A program made the position numbers and the translations under genes. The notes below the pieces were generated by a model. It saw only the letters and a program-made list of their open reading frames with translations, made no database searches and had not been told where the DNA came from. From JAABTH01 sp964390725 (lineage in GTDB: Bacteria; Bacillota; Dethiobacteria; DTU022): a stretch of 64,000 nt of DNA. This document shows positions 34,964 to 43,406 of this stretch, one piece after another; position 1 is the first letter of the stretch, and every line of letters starts with the position of its first letter. The stretch covers positions 118,486 through 182,485 of the forward strand of contig CAYMIW010000002.1 in the NCBI GenBank assembly GCA_964390725.1, given 5' to 3'.

Positions 34964-35824
34964 ATGATTTGGCGAAAGAAAAACAGAACATTCATCATAT
35001 CAACTATTATGATTCTTTCCTTAATTATGATCCTGCCCGGCTGTTCTGCAGAGCCTGAAGGAGAATCACGGTCAACACCGGAAAATAATGAAGAAAACGC
35101 TCCGGCAGAACAAACGGAAATCGACGAAGAACCTGAAATCGCGGATGAAGAAGAACTGGTCTCTGTTGGTGATCAAGGCGATGATGATGAAGCCATAATT
35201 TCTGATCCCGTGGAAGAGGAAACTATCACTCAGCCGTCTCTGCCTGTAGTTGCCGATGGCGATTACCTGTTGGCGCTGGTCAGTAAGGATACAGTCTTGA
35301 AAAGCGATTATGTTCCTTCCGACCTGCAGCCGGTGCCATCCTACATGAAACCATCGTATAGTATGCAGCTTCGTGCTGTTGCCCTGCAAAATTTAGAGCA
35401 GCTTTGGAGTGCAGCTGCTTATGACGGGGTTGAGCTGCATATACGCTCGGCTTATCGCAGTTACACTACCCAGGCCGGACTTTTCGCAGATTACGCCAGC
35501 AGGCATGGCGAAGAAGAAGCCAACCGCTTCAGTGCCAGGCCGGGGCAGTCTGAACATCAGCTTGGCACAACTGTAGATTTTGGTGGAACTTCTGTTGATT
35601 TTTCTGCCGCTTTTGCTGAAACCCCCCAGGGCAAATGGCTTGCAGATAATGCCTGGTACTTTGGTTTTGCAATGAGCTATCCTGCTGGAAAAGAACAGAT
35701 AACCGGCTACATTTTTGAGCCGTGGCACTTTAGATTTATTGGTATTGAGGAAGCCGCCGAATGGAAGGCTTCCGGGAAACCACTTATAAAATACCTGGAA
35801 ACAAAACCCCAGTATTATGAGTAA
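34964..35824 (+). CDS. VanY-type D-alanyl-D-alanine carboxypeptidase lipoprotein
   Basis: 286 residues. Lipoprotein signal with lipobox LPGC, then a long acidic linker (about 25-90, Glu/Asp-rich), then a peptidase M15B domain: SAYRSYTTQ, SEHQLGTTVDF (zinc His and Asp) and EPWHFR (third ligand region). It trims the terminal D-Ala from peptidoglycan stem peptides at the membrane outer face. 9 nt behind transketolase, suggesting read-through. No vancomycin-resistance neighbours are present, so housekeeping wall remodelling is the likely role. Confidence 0.9.
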   Translation: MIWRKKNRTFIISTIMILSLIMILPGCSAEPEGESRSTPENNEENAPAEQTEIDEEPEIADEEELVSVGDQGDDDEAIISDPVEEETITQPSLPVVADGDYLLALVSKDTVLKSDYVPSDLQPVPSYMKPSYSMQLRAVALQNLEQLWSAAAYDGVELHIRSAYRSYTTQAGLFADYASRHGEEEANRFSARPGQSEHQLGTTVDFGGTSVDFSAAFAETPQGKWLADNAWYFGFAMSYPAGKEQITGYIFEPWHFRFIGIEEAAEWKASGKPLIKYLETKPQYYE

Positions 35825-35978
35825 TATCAAATAAATTATGTGCTATTAAATACAGTAGTTTATGCTTGTAATGTACATCGGAGTGCTTTATGATTATAAA
35901 TGAAAGTTGTTTTGAGTTAGTGCTGATGATGAAATAATCAGGACTGCAATTATTAAAATAATTTAAAGGAGTTGATCA

Positions 35979-36311
35979 TTGGTGGAACAGATGGTTTTTG
36001 ATCCGAAAGACGTTGAGGATAACAAGATTATTGCTGCATTATCTTACCTGGGCATCCTTGTTCTTGTTCCTCTGTTGGCAAAAAAAGATAGCCCGTTTTG
36101 CCAGTTTCATGCCAAGCAGGGTCTTATACTGCTGATTGCCTGGATCGTCATTGGCGTGGTTTCCGTAATTCCTGTTCTTGGTTGGATTATTGGTATTTTA
36201 GGTTCAATATTTCTTTTTGTCCTGTTCATTGTGGGGCTGGTTAATTCATTAAGCGGCCAGGCAAAAGAACTGCCGTTGATTGGGCAGTTTGGTAGTAAGT
36301 TTAACTTATAA
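35979..36311 (+). CDS. DUF4870-like small membrane protein
   Basis: 110 residues, three membrane segments, with YLGILVLVPLLAKKDSPFCQFHAKQGLIL, the Tic20/DUF4870 pattern. TTG 35979 or GTG 35982 follow AAAGGAG. Function unknown; similar to the next gene in topology but not in sequence detail. A terminator follows. Confidence 0.75.
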   Translation: MVEQMVFDPKDVEDNKIIAALSYLGILVLVPLLAKKDSPFCQFHAKQGLILLIAWIVIGVVSVIPVLGWIIGILGSIFLFVLFIVGLVNSLSGQAKELPLIGQFGSKFNL

Positions 36312-36345
36312 ATGGATTTATTTTTATAACTGTTTAATAGTTATT

Positions 36346-36388
36346 AAATGGGCAGGAGATTACTATCATTCTGCCCATTTAAAATTTT
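36346..36388 (+). terminator. Terminator between the two DUF4870-like genes
   Basis: AAATGGGCAG (36346-36355) pairs with CTGCCCATTT (36371-36380), followed by AAAATTTT. Confidence 0.65.
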
Positions 36389-36471
36389 AGAACCGCTGCT
36401 TAATTTATGATATGATTGAATCGTATAATGTTGTAGTTTTTGTTTGGTTAAAAAGTTGTGGAGGTTATATA

Positions 36472-36840
36472 ATGGTTGATAATAATCATAATAGCGGGTT
36501 AGCCCCGGATGAAAAGACTTATGGAATGCTTACTCACCTGTCAGCACTGCTTTTTTTTGTTTTGCCCTCTTTCGGCAATGTCATTGGTCCCCTGGTTGTT
36601 TGGCTGCTCAAGAAAGATCAATCAGACTGGATTGACAGGCAGGGTAAAGAAGCGCTTAACTTCCAAATCAGTATTACTATCTATTCAATAATTGCCGGTA
36701 TTCTTGTGGTGGCGCTGATCGGTTTACTGTTGCTTCCTTTATTGTTCATCTTCTGGCTAATATTCGTCATTATAGCTTCCGTAAAAGTAAGTAATGGCGA
36801 AGAGTTTCAATATCCACTGGCAATTAGGTTTTTCAACTAA
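36472..36840 (+). CDS. DUF4870 domain membrane protein
   Basis: 122 residues. ATG 36472 has GGAGG 7 nt upstream. Typical DUF4870: MLTHLSALLFFVLP, GPLVVWLLKKDQSDWIDRQGKEALNFQISI, two further membrane segments and VKVSNGEEFQYPLAIRFF. A membrane protein of unknown role found widely in bacteria. TATAAT at 36424-36429 is a likely -10 element. Own transcription unit. Confidence 0.88.
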   Translation: MVDNNHNSGLAPDEKTYGMLTHLSALLFFVLPSFGNVIGPLVVWLLKKDQSDWIDRQGKEALNFQISITIYSIIAGILVVALIGLLLLPLLFIFWLIFVIIASVKVSNGEEFQYPLAIRFFN

Positions 36841-36977
36841 GCTTTTGCTACGCTGTTAAAGGAGTTTCTTTTAGTATATTTCAATAAAAGCAGACAATCT
36901 AAAGCCCCTCCTTTTATTACAGGCCATATAAAAGGTTTGTCATGGATACTATGGCGATTTAAAGTGATCCCCTTTTA

Positions 36978-37100
36978 TTAAAATAGTAAATTATTTATTG
37001 AAAGATAATAACCAGCAATGAATGCAACCAGGCTGGAAAGTATAATGTAAAGCCACGCTTTATTTATACCGGATCTGCGTTTTTTTAGGTGACGGGCCAT
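36978..37100 (-). CDS. 40-residue single-pass membrane protein
   Basis: ATG at 37100 (minus strand) has GGAGG 7 nt upstream (forward CCTCC, 37108-37112); stop TAA at 36978-36980. Peptide begins MARHLKKRRSGINK, a strongly basic segment, followed by one hydrophobic helix LYIILSSLVAFIAGYY. The combination of a perfect ribosome site, start codon and positive-inside single helix supports a real gene, too short for ordinary gene callers. Function unknown. It is the only gene in the 36841-37313 gap and lies opposite its neighbours. Confidence 0.6.
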   Translation of the reverse strand: MARHLKKRRSGINKAWLYIILSSLVAFIAGYYLSINNLLF

Positions 37101-37313
37101 AATGATACCTCCATATCTTTTATACAATCAATAACCAATATAACACTATTTTCTTCATTTTATCGGGAATGTTAATAATTTGCAAAACCTATCTTAATTA
37201 TTCTATACTATAGCTAACCGGAATTGCCTCAATGTTAAAAGGTAACACTTTTTTACAGCTTTTACTTAATCATTATACAAACATACCGAAAAGTAAAACA
37301 AGGAGGCCTGATT

Positions 37314-38174
37314 ATGACGCAAAACAGCAATCATGAAAACTCGAAAGGTGCAGAGTATTACACAATTCTTGAATCTGCCAAGAAGTTGGCTCCTCTTTAT
37401 CAGCAAATGGTTCCGATCGACTGCTCGATAGCCGTGACAGACAGGGAGAAATTTTTAGTTGACCTGGCCGGATCAGATGATGAACTAACCAGTAACGAGG
37501 GTAAACGTATCCCTGAGGGCTCAGGTTTGTATAAAGCGCTTAACTCCGGGGTAAAACAGGATTATTATTTGTCCAAAGAAATATATGGTAATGCTTTTAA
37601 GGCTTCTGCGGTGCCCCTGGTCGATAATAATGGTAAGGTGGTCGGAGCCATGGCCATGCGTTTAAGTATGAAAAATCAGGAAATGCTTAATGAAACTTCA
37701 AATGCTTTTGCCTCTGCTTACGAAGAGGTTGTGGCAACCACGGAAAGTATGGCTTCTTCAACCCAGGAACTATCCGGGATGATGGAGACTCTATCTCAGA
37801 AGCAGGAGGAGATGTCTGAAAAAATTGCAGCAATGGAAAAAATGCTAAGATTTGTTAAGGACGTGGCTGCTAATTCCAACCTCCTGGGTATCAATGCATC
37901 TATCGAGGCTGCCCGAGTTGGGGAAAATGGTCGGGGTTTCGAAGTGGTTGCCAATGAAATTAGAAAAATGGCTGATAACAGCACTAAATCTGTAGAAGAG
38001 ATTCAGGAAAATATTCAAATGGTAAAACAACAGGCTTCACTATTAAGCGAAGAAATCACAAAAATAGCAGATATTTCACATAACCAGGCTGCCTCGGCCC
38101 AGGAAATTACTGCTTCGATGCAGGGTTTACTAGATTACGTGGAAAACATAGAAAAAGTGGCTCAAATTATATAA
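37314..38174 (+). CDS. Soluble methyl-accepting chemotaxis-type transducer (YfmS-like)
   Basis: 286 residues, no membrane segment. N-terminal sensor domain of about 130 residues (LAPLYQQMVPIDCSIAVTDREKFL...) and C-terminal MCP signalling domain with the conserved hairpin tip region NLLGINASIEAARVGENGRGFEVVANEIRKMAD. Size and layout match cytoplasmic transducers such as Bacillus YfmS. The signalling part is short, one helical arm, so it may modulate other receptors or CheA rather than form full arrays. GGAGG precedes ATG 37314. Terminator follows at 38260. Confidence 0.88.
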   Translation: MTQNSNHENSKGAEYYTILESAKKLAPLYQQMVPIDCSIAVTDREKFLVDLAGSDDELTSNEGKRIPEGSGLYKALNSGVKQDYYLSKEIYGNAFKASAVPLVDNNGKVVGAMAMRLSMKNQEMLNETSNAFASAYEEVVATTESMASSTQELSGMMETLSQKQEEMSEKIAAMEKMLRFVKDVAANSNLLGINASIEAARVGENGRGFEVVANEIRKMADNSTKSVEEIQENIQMVKQQASLLSEEITKIADISHNQAASAQEITASMQGLLDYVENIEKVAQII

Positions 38175-38259
38175 ACACGTGAAAAGTGGTTAATCAATCA
38201 GCAGAACCAGTTAATACGCAGAGGGTATTCATTATCCATTTATAAATTATGAAATAGAC

Positions 38260-38310
38260 TGTCCTGGCCTGCAATTGATAACTGAAAGCAGATGGCCAGG
38301 GCACATTTTT
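38260..38310 (+). terminator. Terminator after the chemotaxis-type gene
   Basis: TGTCCTGGCC (38260-38269) pairs with GGCCAGGGCA (38294-38303), then CATTTTTAT. Confidence 0.75.
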
Positions 38311-38455
38311 ATGGTGGGTAAAATTGGAGATATGAGATTGTAATAATCACCTTCTGCTTGTCAATGAATTAATGATAACTGCTGGATGAGGAAAAAGATT
38401 TAAGAAGCATATATTTTCCAGCGGTTTAAAATTACACGTGGGGAGAGGTATTATT

Positions 38456-41065
38456 TTGAAGGAAGATATGGCAAGCAGTGGGTTGTCGCCACTTGATGAA
38501 TTGCTGGACGGGCTCCGCTACGGGGATAATGTTGTCTGGCAGATCGATTCCCTCGAAGATTATCTTTTTTTTACCGATTACTTTTTACAACAGGTTATTA
38601 CTGATCGTAATAACTGTATATATGTCAGGTTTGCACCGCATCAGCCTCTAACACAGGCGCGGCCCGGGCTGATTATTGAAGAGGTTGACCCTTCTCTTGG
38701 ATTTATTCGATTCAGTGAAAAAATTCATGAAATAATCAGCAGGTATAGTCATGAAAAATATTTTATTTTTGATAATATTTCAACCCTGGTTGATGAATGG
38801 GCTACCGATGAATTGTTGGCAAATTTTTTCCAAATCACCTGCCCATATTTAGGTGAGCTAAAAACGATTGCATATTTTGGTTTAACCCGGGGAAGGCATG
38901 CCAATCGGGTCATAGCACGGATTAGGGATACAACCCAGATATTGCTCGATGTTTATCAATACAAGGGCAGGCGATATATTCATCCCCTGAAAGTTTGGGA
39001 TCGTTACTCACCGCAGATGTTTATTCCTCATATTGTCAGTGGCGAAAAATGGCTGCCTGTTTTTGATAGCGGCGAAGCTGCTGCCGTTTCCCGTATGAGC
39101 AGAAAGGAACCTCTGAGGGCAGAAAAAACTTTGATTGCTCCATGGGATACCATTTATGACAGATTGCTCTCTTTAAGGTCTTCTGACGGATGGCAGTCAA
39201 ACCCCGAGGTTGAAGCCCTGACCCGTGAATTATCACGAATGTTAGTTAGCAGACAGGAGCAATTTAGCCAGCTGACCGACCGCTATTTTAGCCCTGATGA
39301 TCTTATTGCGATTCGGGATCGTGTGATTGGTTCAGGAAAAATTGGAGGTAAGGCGACAGGTATGCTCCTGGCTCGGAAAATACTGTTTGAAGAACAGGGG
39401 CATAAAGATTTTTCAACGATTCTTGAAGACCATGACTCATTCTATATAGGATCAGATGTCTTTTATATTTTCCTCATTGAAAATAATCTTTTCAAAGAAC
39501 GGCTGCGAATAACCAGGGAGGAAAAGTTTGAGGACATTGATTTTCAGGCAACTGAAACTGATTTTCTCAAAGGAGAATTTCCTGCGGATGTAATGCAGCA
39601 GTTTCAGAATATGCTTGATTATTTTGGGCAGGCTCCAATAATTGTCAGATCGAGCAGCCTTCTTGAAGATAGCTTTGGAAATGCTTTTGCCGGAAAATAT
39701 AGAAGCGAGTTTTGTGCAAATCAGGGTAGTCCTGATAAAAGATTAAAAGAATTCTTAAGGGCAGTGAAGCTGGTTTATGCCAGCACCCTAAACCCGGATG
39801 TTCTATCTTACAGGTTAAAACGAGGCCTCGAAAACAAGGATGAACAGATGGCGATTTTAGTCCAGAGAGTATCCGGCATGCCTTACCATTACTATTACTT
39901 CCCCATGTTGGCAGGGGTGGCATTTTCAAGAAACCCTTATGCCTGGAGTGATACTATTGATCCCGATAAAGGAGTTATTCGCCTGGTGCTGGGCTTGGGC
40001 ACAAGAGCGGTGAACCGGGTCAGTAAAGATTATCCCAGGATGATTGCTGTAAGCAAACCGGAGGTAAGACCGGAGTCGGGTGATCAGATAGTAAAATATT
40101 CACAGCGTTATCTTGATCTCATTGATTTGAAAGCCAACACGTTTTCTACAAAAGCAATTACCGAAATCTTGCATGATGATTACCCCGGGGTGAAGTATTG
40201 TTTTAACATATTTAAAGATGGTTTTATATATGAACCGCCTTACAGGCATGATATTTTAGATGGCGAAGAAAGTTATGCCCTTACATTTAACAAGTTAATT
40301 AAAGAAACCGAGTTTGTGGAGATTATGGATGATATGCTGTCAAAATTAGATCGTATTTATGGTCATCCTGTAGACACCGAGTTCACCGCTGTTGTTGATC
40401 AGGATTATAAAGTAAGGGTTAACCTGCTGCAGTGCAGACCTTTGATGCTGCCGGGAATGCATCCGGGGTGTGATCTTCCTTCAGTTTCTGACCCTTCCCG
40501 GGTGTTGTTTAGGACTGATAAGGTAATCAATGGTGGTGTTTTGAGTAAGATAAGGTACATAGTATGGGTTTCACCCTCAAACTATTCCCGGCTCAAAGAT
40601 GCGTCTCTAAAAAGATCGGTGGGTCGATATGTGGGCATTTTAAACAGGTCTTCTATATTATGTAAGCATGGTTTTATTTTGATGGGCCCGGGAAGGTGGG
40701 GAAGTTCAAACATTAACCTTGGTGTAAACGCATCCTATGCTGATATAAATAATACTGCAGCCCTGGTAGAAATTGCTTCGGGAGAAGCAGGGTTTACCCT
40801 TGAACTGTCTTACGGAACTCACTTTTTTCAGGATTTAGTGGAAGATGAGATAGTATACCTGCCTGTATATTCTGATCGACAAGAAAGCGAATACAATATC
40901 AGCTTTTTTGAGGATGCTGAAAATTCTATCAGTGATTTTATTCCAGAAAGCCATAACCTGGAAAACACCGTTAAAGTGATTGATCTTTCTAAAGAAGGCG
41001 GAGGGCTGTTGGTTAATATAACAGCTGATCCGCGCTCTCGCAGGGCAATCTGTTTTTTGGGCTGA
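38456..41065 (+). CDS. KaiC-like domain fused to PEP/pyruvate-dikinase ATP-grasp domain
   Basis: 869 residues. TTG 38456 has GGGGAGAGG (38440-38448) 7 nt upstream; the ATG-less start at 38438 (GTG) overlaps it. Residues 1-230 resemble a RecA/KaiC-type ATPase core (SPLDELLDGLRYGDNVVWQ...KYFIFDNISTLVDEW) but lack a Walker A lysine loop. From about residue 285, a PPDK_N nucleotide-binding domain begins: GSGKIGGKATGMLLARK, PIIVRSSSLLEDSFGNAFAGKY, AGVAFSRNPYAW, and a C-terminal block with GPGRWGSSN. The swivelling catalytic-His domain and PEP-binding barrel of real PpsA/PpdK are absent, so it is not a complete PEP synthase. Role unknown; phosphotransfer or regulation are guesses. Confidence 0.8.
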   Translation: MKEDMASSGLSPLDELLDGLRYGDNVVWQIDSLEDYLFFTDYFLQQVITDRNNCIYVRFAPHQPLTQARPGLIIEEVDPSLGFIRFSEKIHEIISRYSHEKYFIFDNISTLVDEWATDELLANFFQITCPYLGELKTIAYFGLTRGRHANRVIARIRDTTQILLDVYQYKGRRYIHPLKVWDRYSPQMFIPHIVSGEKWLPVFDSGEAAAVSRMSRKEPLRAEKTLIAPWDTIYDRLLSLRSSDGWQSNPEVEALTRELSRMLVSRQEQFSQLTDRYFSPDDLIAIRDRVIGSGKIGGKATGMLLARKILFEEQGHKDFSTILEDHDSFYIGSDVFYIFLIENNLFKERLRITREEKFEDIDFQATETDFLKGEFPADVMQQFQNMLDYFGQAPIIVRSSSLLEDSFGNAFAGKYRSEFCANQGSPDKRLKEFLRAVKLVYASTLNPDVLSYRLKRGLENKDEQMAILVQRVSGMPYHYYYFPMLAGVAFSRNPYAWSDTIDPDKGVIRLVLGLGTRAVNRVSKDYPRMIAVSKPEVRPESGDQIVKYSQRYLDLIDLKANTFSTKAITEILHDDYPGVKYCFNIFKDGFIYEPPYRHDILDGEESYALTFNKLIKETEFVEIMDDMLSKLDRIYGHPVDTEFTAVVDQDYKVRVNLLQCRPLMLPGMHPGCDLPSVSDPSRVLFRTDKVINGGVLSKIRYIVWVSPSNYSRLKDASLKRSVGRYVGILNRSSILCKHGFILMGPGRWGSSNINLGVNASYADINNTAALVEIASGEAGFTLELSYGTHFFQDLVEDEIVYLPVYSDRQESEYNISFFEDAENSISDFIPESHNLENTVKVIDLSKEGGGLLVNITADPRSRRAICFLG

Positions 41066-41172
41066 ACATAATTGTATTTTTTATAAATATACTTTTTTCT
41101 GCTTCCCTATCGTGGATGATATAATATGGTTTAAGCCGGTTTAATTATAATTCCTGAAAGGATCCTGTCTAT

Positions 41173-41904
41173 TTGAGACGTAGTGATGGCAAGTGGTATT
41201 TAACCAGGGTAAAGCGGACAATTTATAGCTGCAAGATGATTGCAGATGGTGATCGGGTTGCGGTCGGTATTTCTGGTGGCAAAGACAGTGCAGCCCTGTT
41301 ATATATTCTAAGAATTTTTCAGCGACATTCCCCTGTTGATTTTGAAATTATGCCTGTTTATGTTGATCTAGGATGGCCTGCAAGCATTGAGCCGATGCAT
41401 ATACTGACTGAAAAGCTTAAACTGTCTTTGCATGTAGAGAATACAGCCATAGCCCGTATAGTATTTGAAACCCGCAGGGAAAAGAACCCGTGTGCTCTTT
41501 GTGCCAATATGCGGCGCGGAGCCCTGCATCAGGCAGCGATTAAACTTGGCTGTAACAAGGTTGCCCTGGGACATCACCTGGATGATGCTATCCAGACCTT
41601 TATGATTAACCTGATCTATACAGGGAAAATGGATACTTTTAAGCCTGTTACCTATCTTGACCGCACTGATCTTTATCTGATACGTCCGCTTATACAACTG
41701 CCGGAGAGTGTACTGGTCTCCCTGGTTAAGCGGGAAAGACTTCCCTTATTTAAAAATCCCTGTCCGGTCAGCGGAAAAACAAAACGTAAGGAAATGGAAA
41801 AACTTGTTAACGAACTATCCGTTCGCTATCCCGATTTGCGCGAAAAATGGCGTTCTGCATTAGTTAACAGTGTTATCTGGAATAAGAGCGATCACCGGTA
41901 TTAA
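41173..41904 (+). CDS. TtcA/TtuA-type tRNA thiolation protein (PP-loop ATPase)
   Basis: 243 residues. TTG 41173 has GAAAGGA about 10 nt upstream; -10 TATAAT lies at 41120-41125. PP-loop GISGGKDSAA near residue 33 binds ATP for adenylation; CALC (about residue 110) and CPVSGKTKR provide the cysteines that hold a 4Fe-4S cluster or carry sulfur in TtcA-like enzymes. GHHLDDAIQTF is another family landmark. Probably thiolates a tRNA base (C32 in the classic TtcA). Stand-alone gene; not LarE, which lacks these motifs. Confidence 0.85.
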   Translation: MRRSDGKWYLTRVKRTIYSCKMIADGDRVAVGISGGKDSAALLYILRIFQRHSPVDFEIMPVYVDLGWPASIEPMHILTEKLKLSLHVENTAIARIVFETRREKNPCALCANMRRGALHQAAIKLGCNKVALGHHLDDAIQTFMINLIYTGKMDTFKPVTYLDRTDLYLIRPLIQLPESVLVSLVKRERLPLFKNPCPVSGKTKRKEMEKLVNELSVRYPDLREKWRSALVNSVIWNKSDHRY

Positions 41905-42172
41905 GAGGTATGACCAAGATAAAGTGCAACTCCGGATCATTTACATCCTCTTTATGTAATAAAGCCACAAACTATATACATAATAATATCGTATATCATT
42001 AAGCTTATTAAAACAAAACAGATAAGCAGGAATAGCTGCTTAGGTCTGAGCTTCCGATGGTTATTCTAAATATTATAATAAATATTTTAATTTTTAAAAA
42101 GGGTATTTTATTTTCCCGTCGAATTTAGTCAGGTAGTTTTCTAAATCCTGTCCGGTTAGGAGGTGCGCTTAA

Positions 42173-43009
42173 TTGCGTTATCATTATTTCCCAGGTTGTA
42201 CCTTAAAGGGACAGGCACAAAGCATGGAAAAAACCACAATGGCTGCTGCCTCTGCACTCGGTATCGAACTGGTTGAGCTTGAAGAGTGGCAGTGTTGCGG
42301 AGCGGTGTATCCTCTCTATGAAGATGAATTGATTACCCTGCTCTCACCGGTTCGAAGCCTGGCTGCTGCCAAGGGTGAGCCTTTGGTATCCCTCTGTGCT
42401 GCCTGTCATCACGTTCTAAAAAGGGCCCAGGAGTTGATGCAGCGAAATGAAGAAGCCCGTAATAAAGTTACCGATTATCTCGAAGTGGATTATGCCGGTG
42501 AGGGACGGGTTTTGCATTTTCTAGAAGTGTTGCGTGACGATCTTGGCTTTGAAAAGCTCTCGGAGATGATCAAAAAGCCACTTGAGGGCAAGAAAGTGGC
42601 TGCATATTATGGTTGTCTTCTTTTAAGGCCATCCAAGGTTATGCAGTTTGATAATCCGGAAAACCCGACGATCATGGAGGATATGTTAAAAGCAATCGGT
42701 GCAGAACCTGTCAAAACGCCATACCGCACCGAATGCTGTGGAGCGTACCTTTCTGTTACCGAGGAGGCAGTGGCCCGTGACACAGTGTCGCGAATAATTG
42801 CTTCGGCGCGCAGCGTGGGGGCGGAAGCTATTATCACTGCTTGTCCCTTATGCCGCTACAACCTTGAAAATTGTGCGGCTGATGACGGAAAAGAGAAAAT
42901 GAAGGTTTATTATTTCAGCGAGTTATTAGCCGAGGCGATGGGCTTGCAGCCTGATCAGCCAATGGCTGAGACTGCCGAAAGGAGGTCGGGCAGGGATGGC
43001 GATAAGTAG
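42173..43009 (+). CDS. hdrB: HdrB-like heterodisulfide reductase subunit
   Basis: 278 residues. TTG 42173 follows TTAGGAGG. Two complete CCG domains: FPGC...WQCCGAVYP...CAACHHV and YYGC...TECCGAYLS...CPLCRYN, the ligands of the paired noncubane 4Fe-4S clusters where HdrB reduces a disulfide. It starts a tightly packed operon hdrB-C-A-flxD-C-B-A. In methanogens the substrate is CoM-S-S-CoB; in bacteria such as sulfate reducers the disulfide is a small protein (DsrC-like) or unknown. No DsrC gene is in the window. Confidence 0.93.
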   Translation: MRYHYFPGCTLKGQAQSMEKTTMAAASALGIELVELEEWQCCGAVYPLYEDELITLLSPVRSLAAAKGEPLVSLCAACHHVLKRAQELMQRNEEARNKVTDYLEVDYAGEGRVLHFLEVLRDDLGFEKLSEMIKKPLEGKKVAAYYGCLLLRPSKVMQFDNPENPTIMEDMLKAIGAEPVKTPYRTECCGAYLSVTEEAVARDTVSRIIASARSVGAEAIITACPLCRYNLENCAADDGKEKMKVYYFSELLAEAMGLQPDQPMAETAERRSGRDGDK

Positions 43010-43391
43010 CAAAGGTCGTTTGGTTGATGAAATGAAAATGCAGAGCGGCCAGGATCCAAACAGTTGTTACCAGTGTGCCAAATGTAGTGCTGCCTGTCCG
43101 GTTACTGCGGCCATGGATTTACTGCCGCACCAGGTGATCCGTTGCTTGCAGCTTGGTCTTGAGAAAGAACTGTTAAACAGCAAAACTCCCTGGATATGCG
43201 CTTCCTGTTTTACCTGCGCAGCACGATGTCCCCGTGATCTTGACCTGGCCCGCATAATGGAAGGTGTGCGGTTGGTGATGCTTCGTCGTCGTGAAGGAAA
43301 TAAATTTGGTCCCGCAGACCTTACTCCGGAGCAGCTTGAAAAGTTGCCCCAACAGGCTCTGGTCAGCGGTTTCCGAAAATATAATAAGTAA
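42996..43391 (+). CDS. hdrC: HdrC-like subunit (2x[4Fe-4S])
   Basis: 131 residues. Two Fe-S motifs: CYQCAKCSAACPV and CASCFTCAARCPR. Passes electrons from HdrA to HdrB. ATG 42996 overlaps the end of hdrB by 14 nt. The preceding AAAGGAGG confirms the start. Length matches soluble bacterial HdrC subunits, with no membrane helix. Confidence 0.93.
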   Translation: MAISSKGRLVDEMKMQSGQDPNSCYQCAKCSAACPVTAAMDLLPHQVIRCLQLGLEKELLNSKTPWICASCFTCAARCPRDLDLARIMEGVRLVMLRRREGNKFGPADLTPEQLEKLPQQALVSGFRKYNK

Positions 43392-43406
43392 GGGAGGTTG
43401 TGGAAT

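Noticed and set aside
38456..41065. Phosphoenolpyruvate synthase (ppsA)
   Set aside because: Only the ATP-grasp part is present; the catalytic-His and PEP-binding domains are missing.
41173..41904. PP-loop protein as the missing LarE
   Set aside because: It has the TtcA-type Cys motifs and conserved segments, not the LarE pattern, and is not linked to larBC.
41927..42002. Short ORF just after the TtcA-like gene
   Set aside because: About 30 codons, ribosome site adjacent to ATG, Ser/Asn-rich composition without structure; looks like chance.
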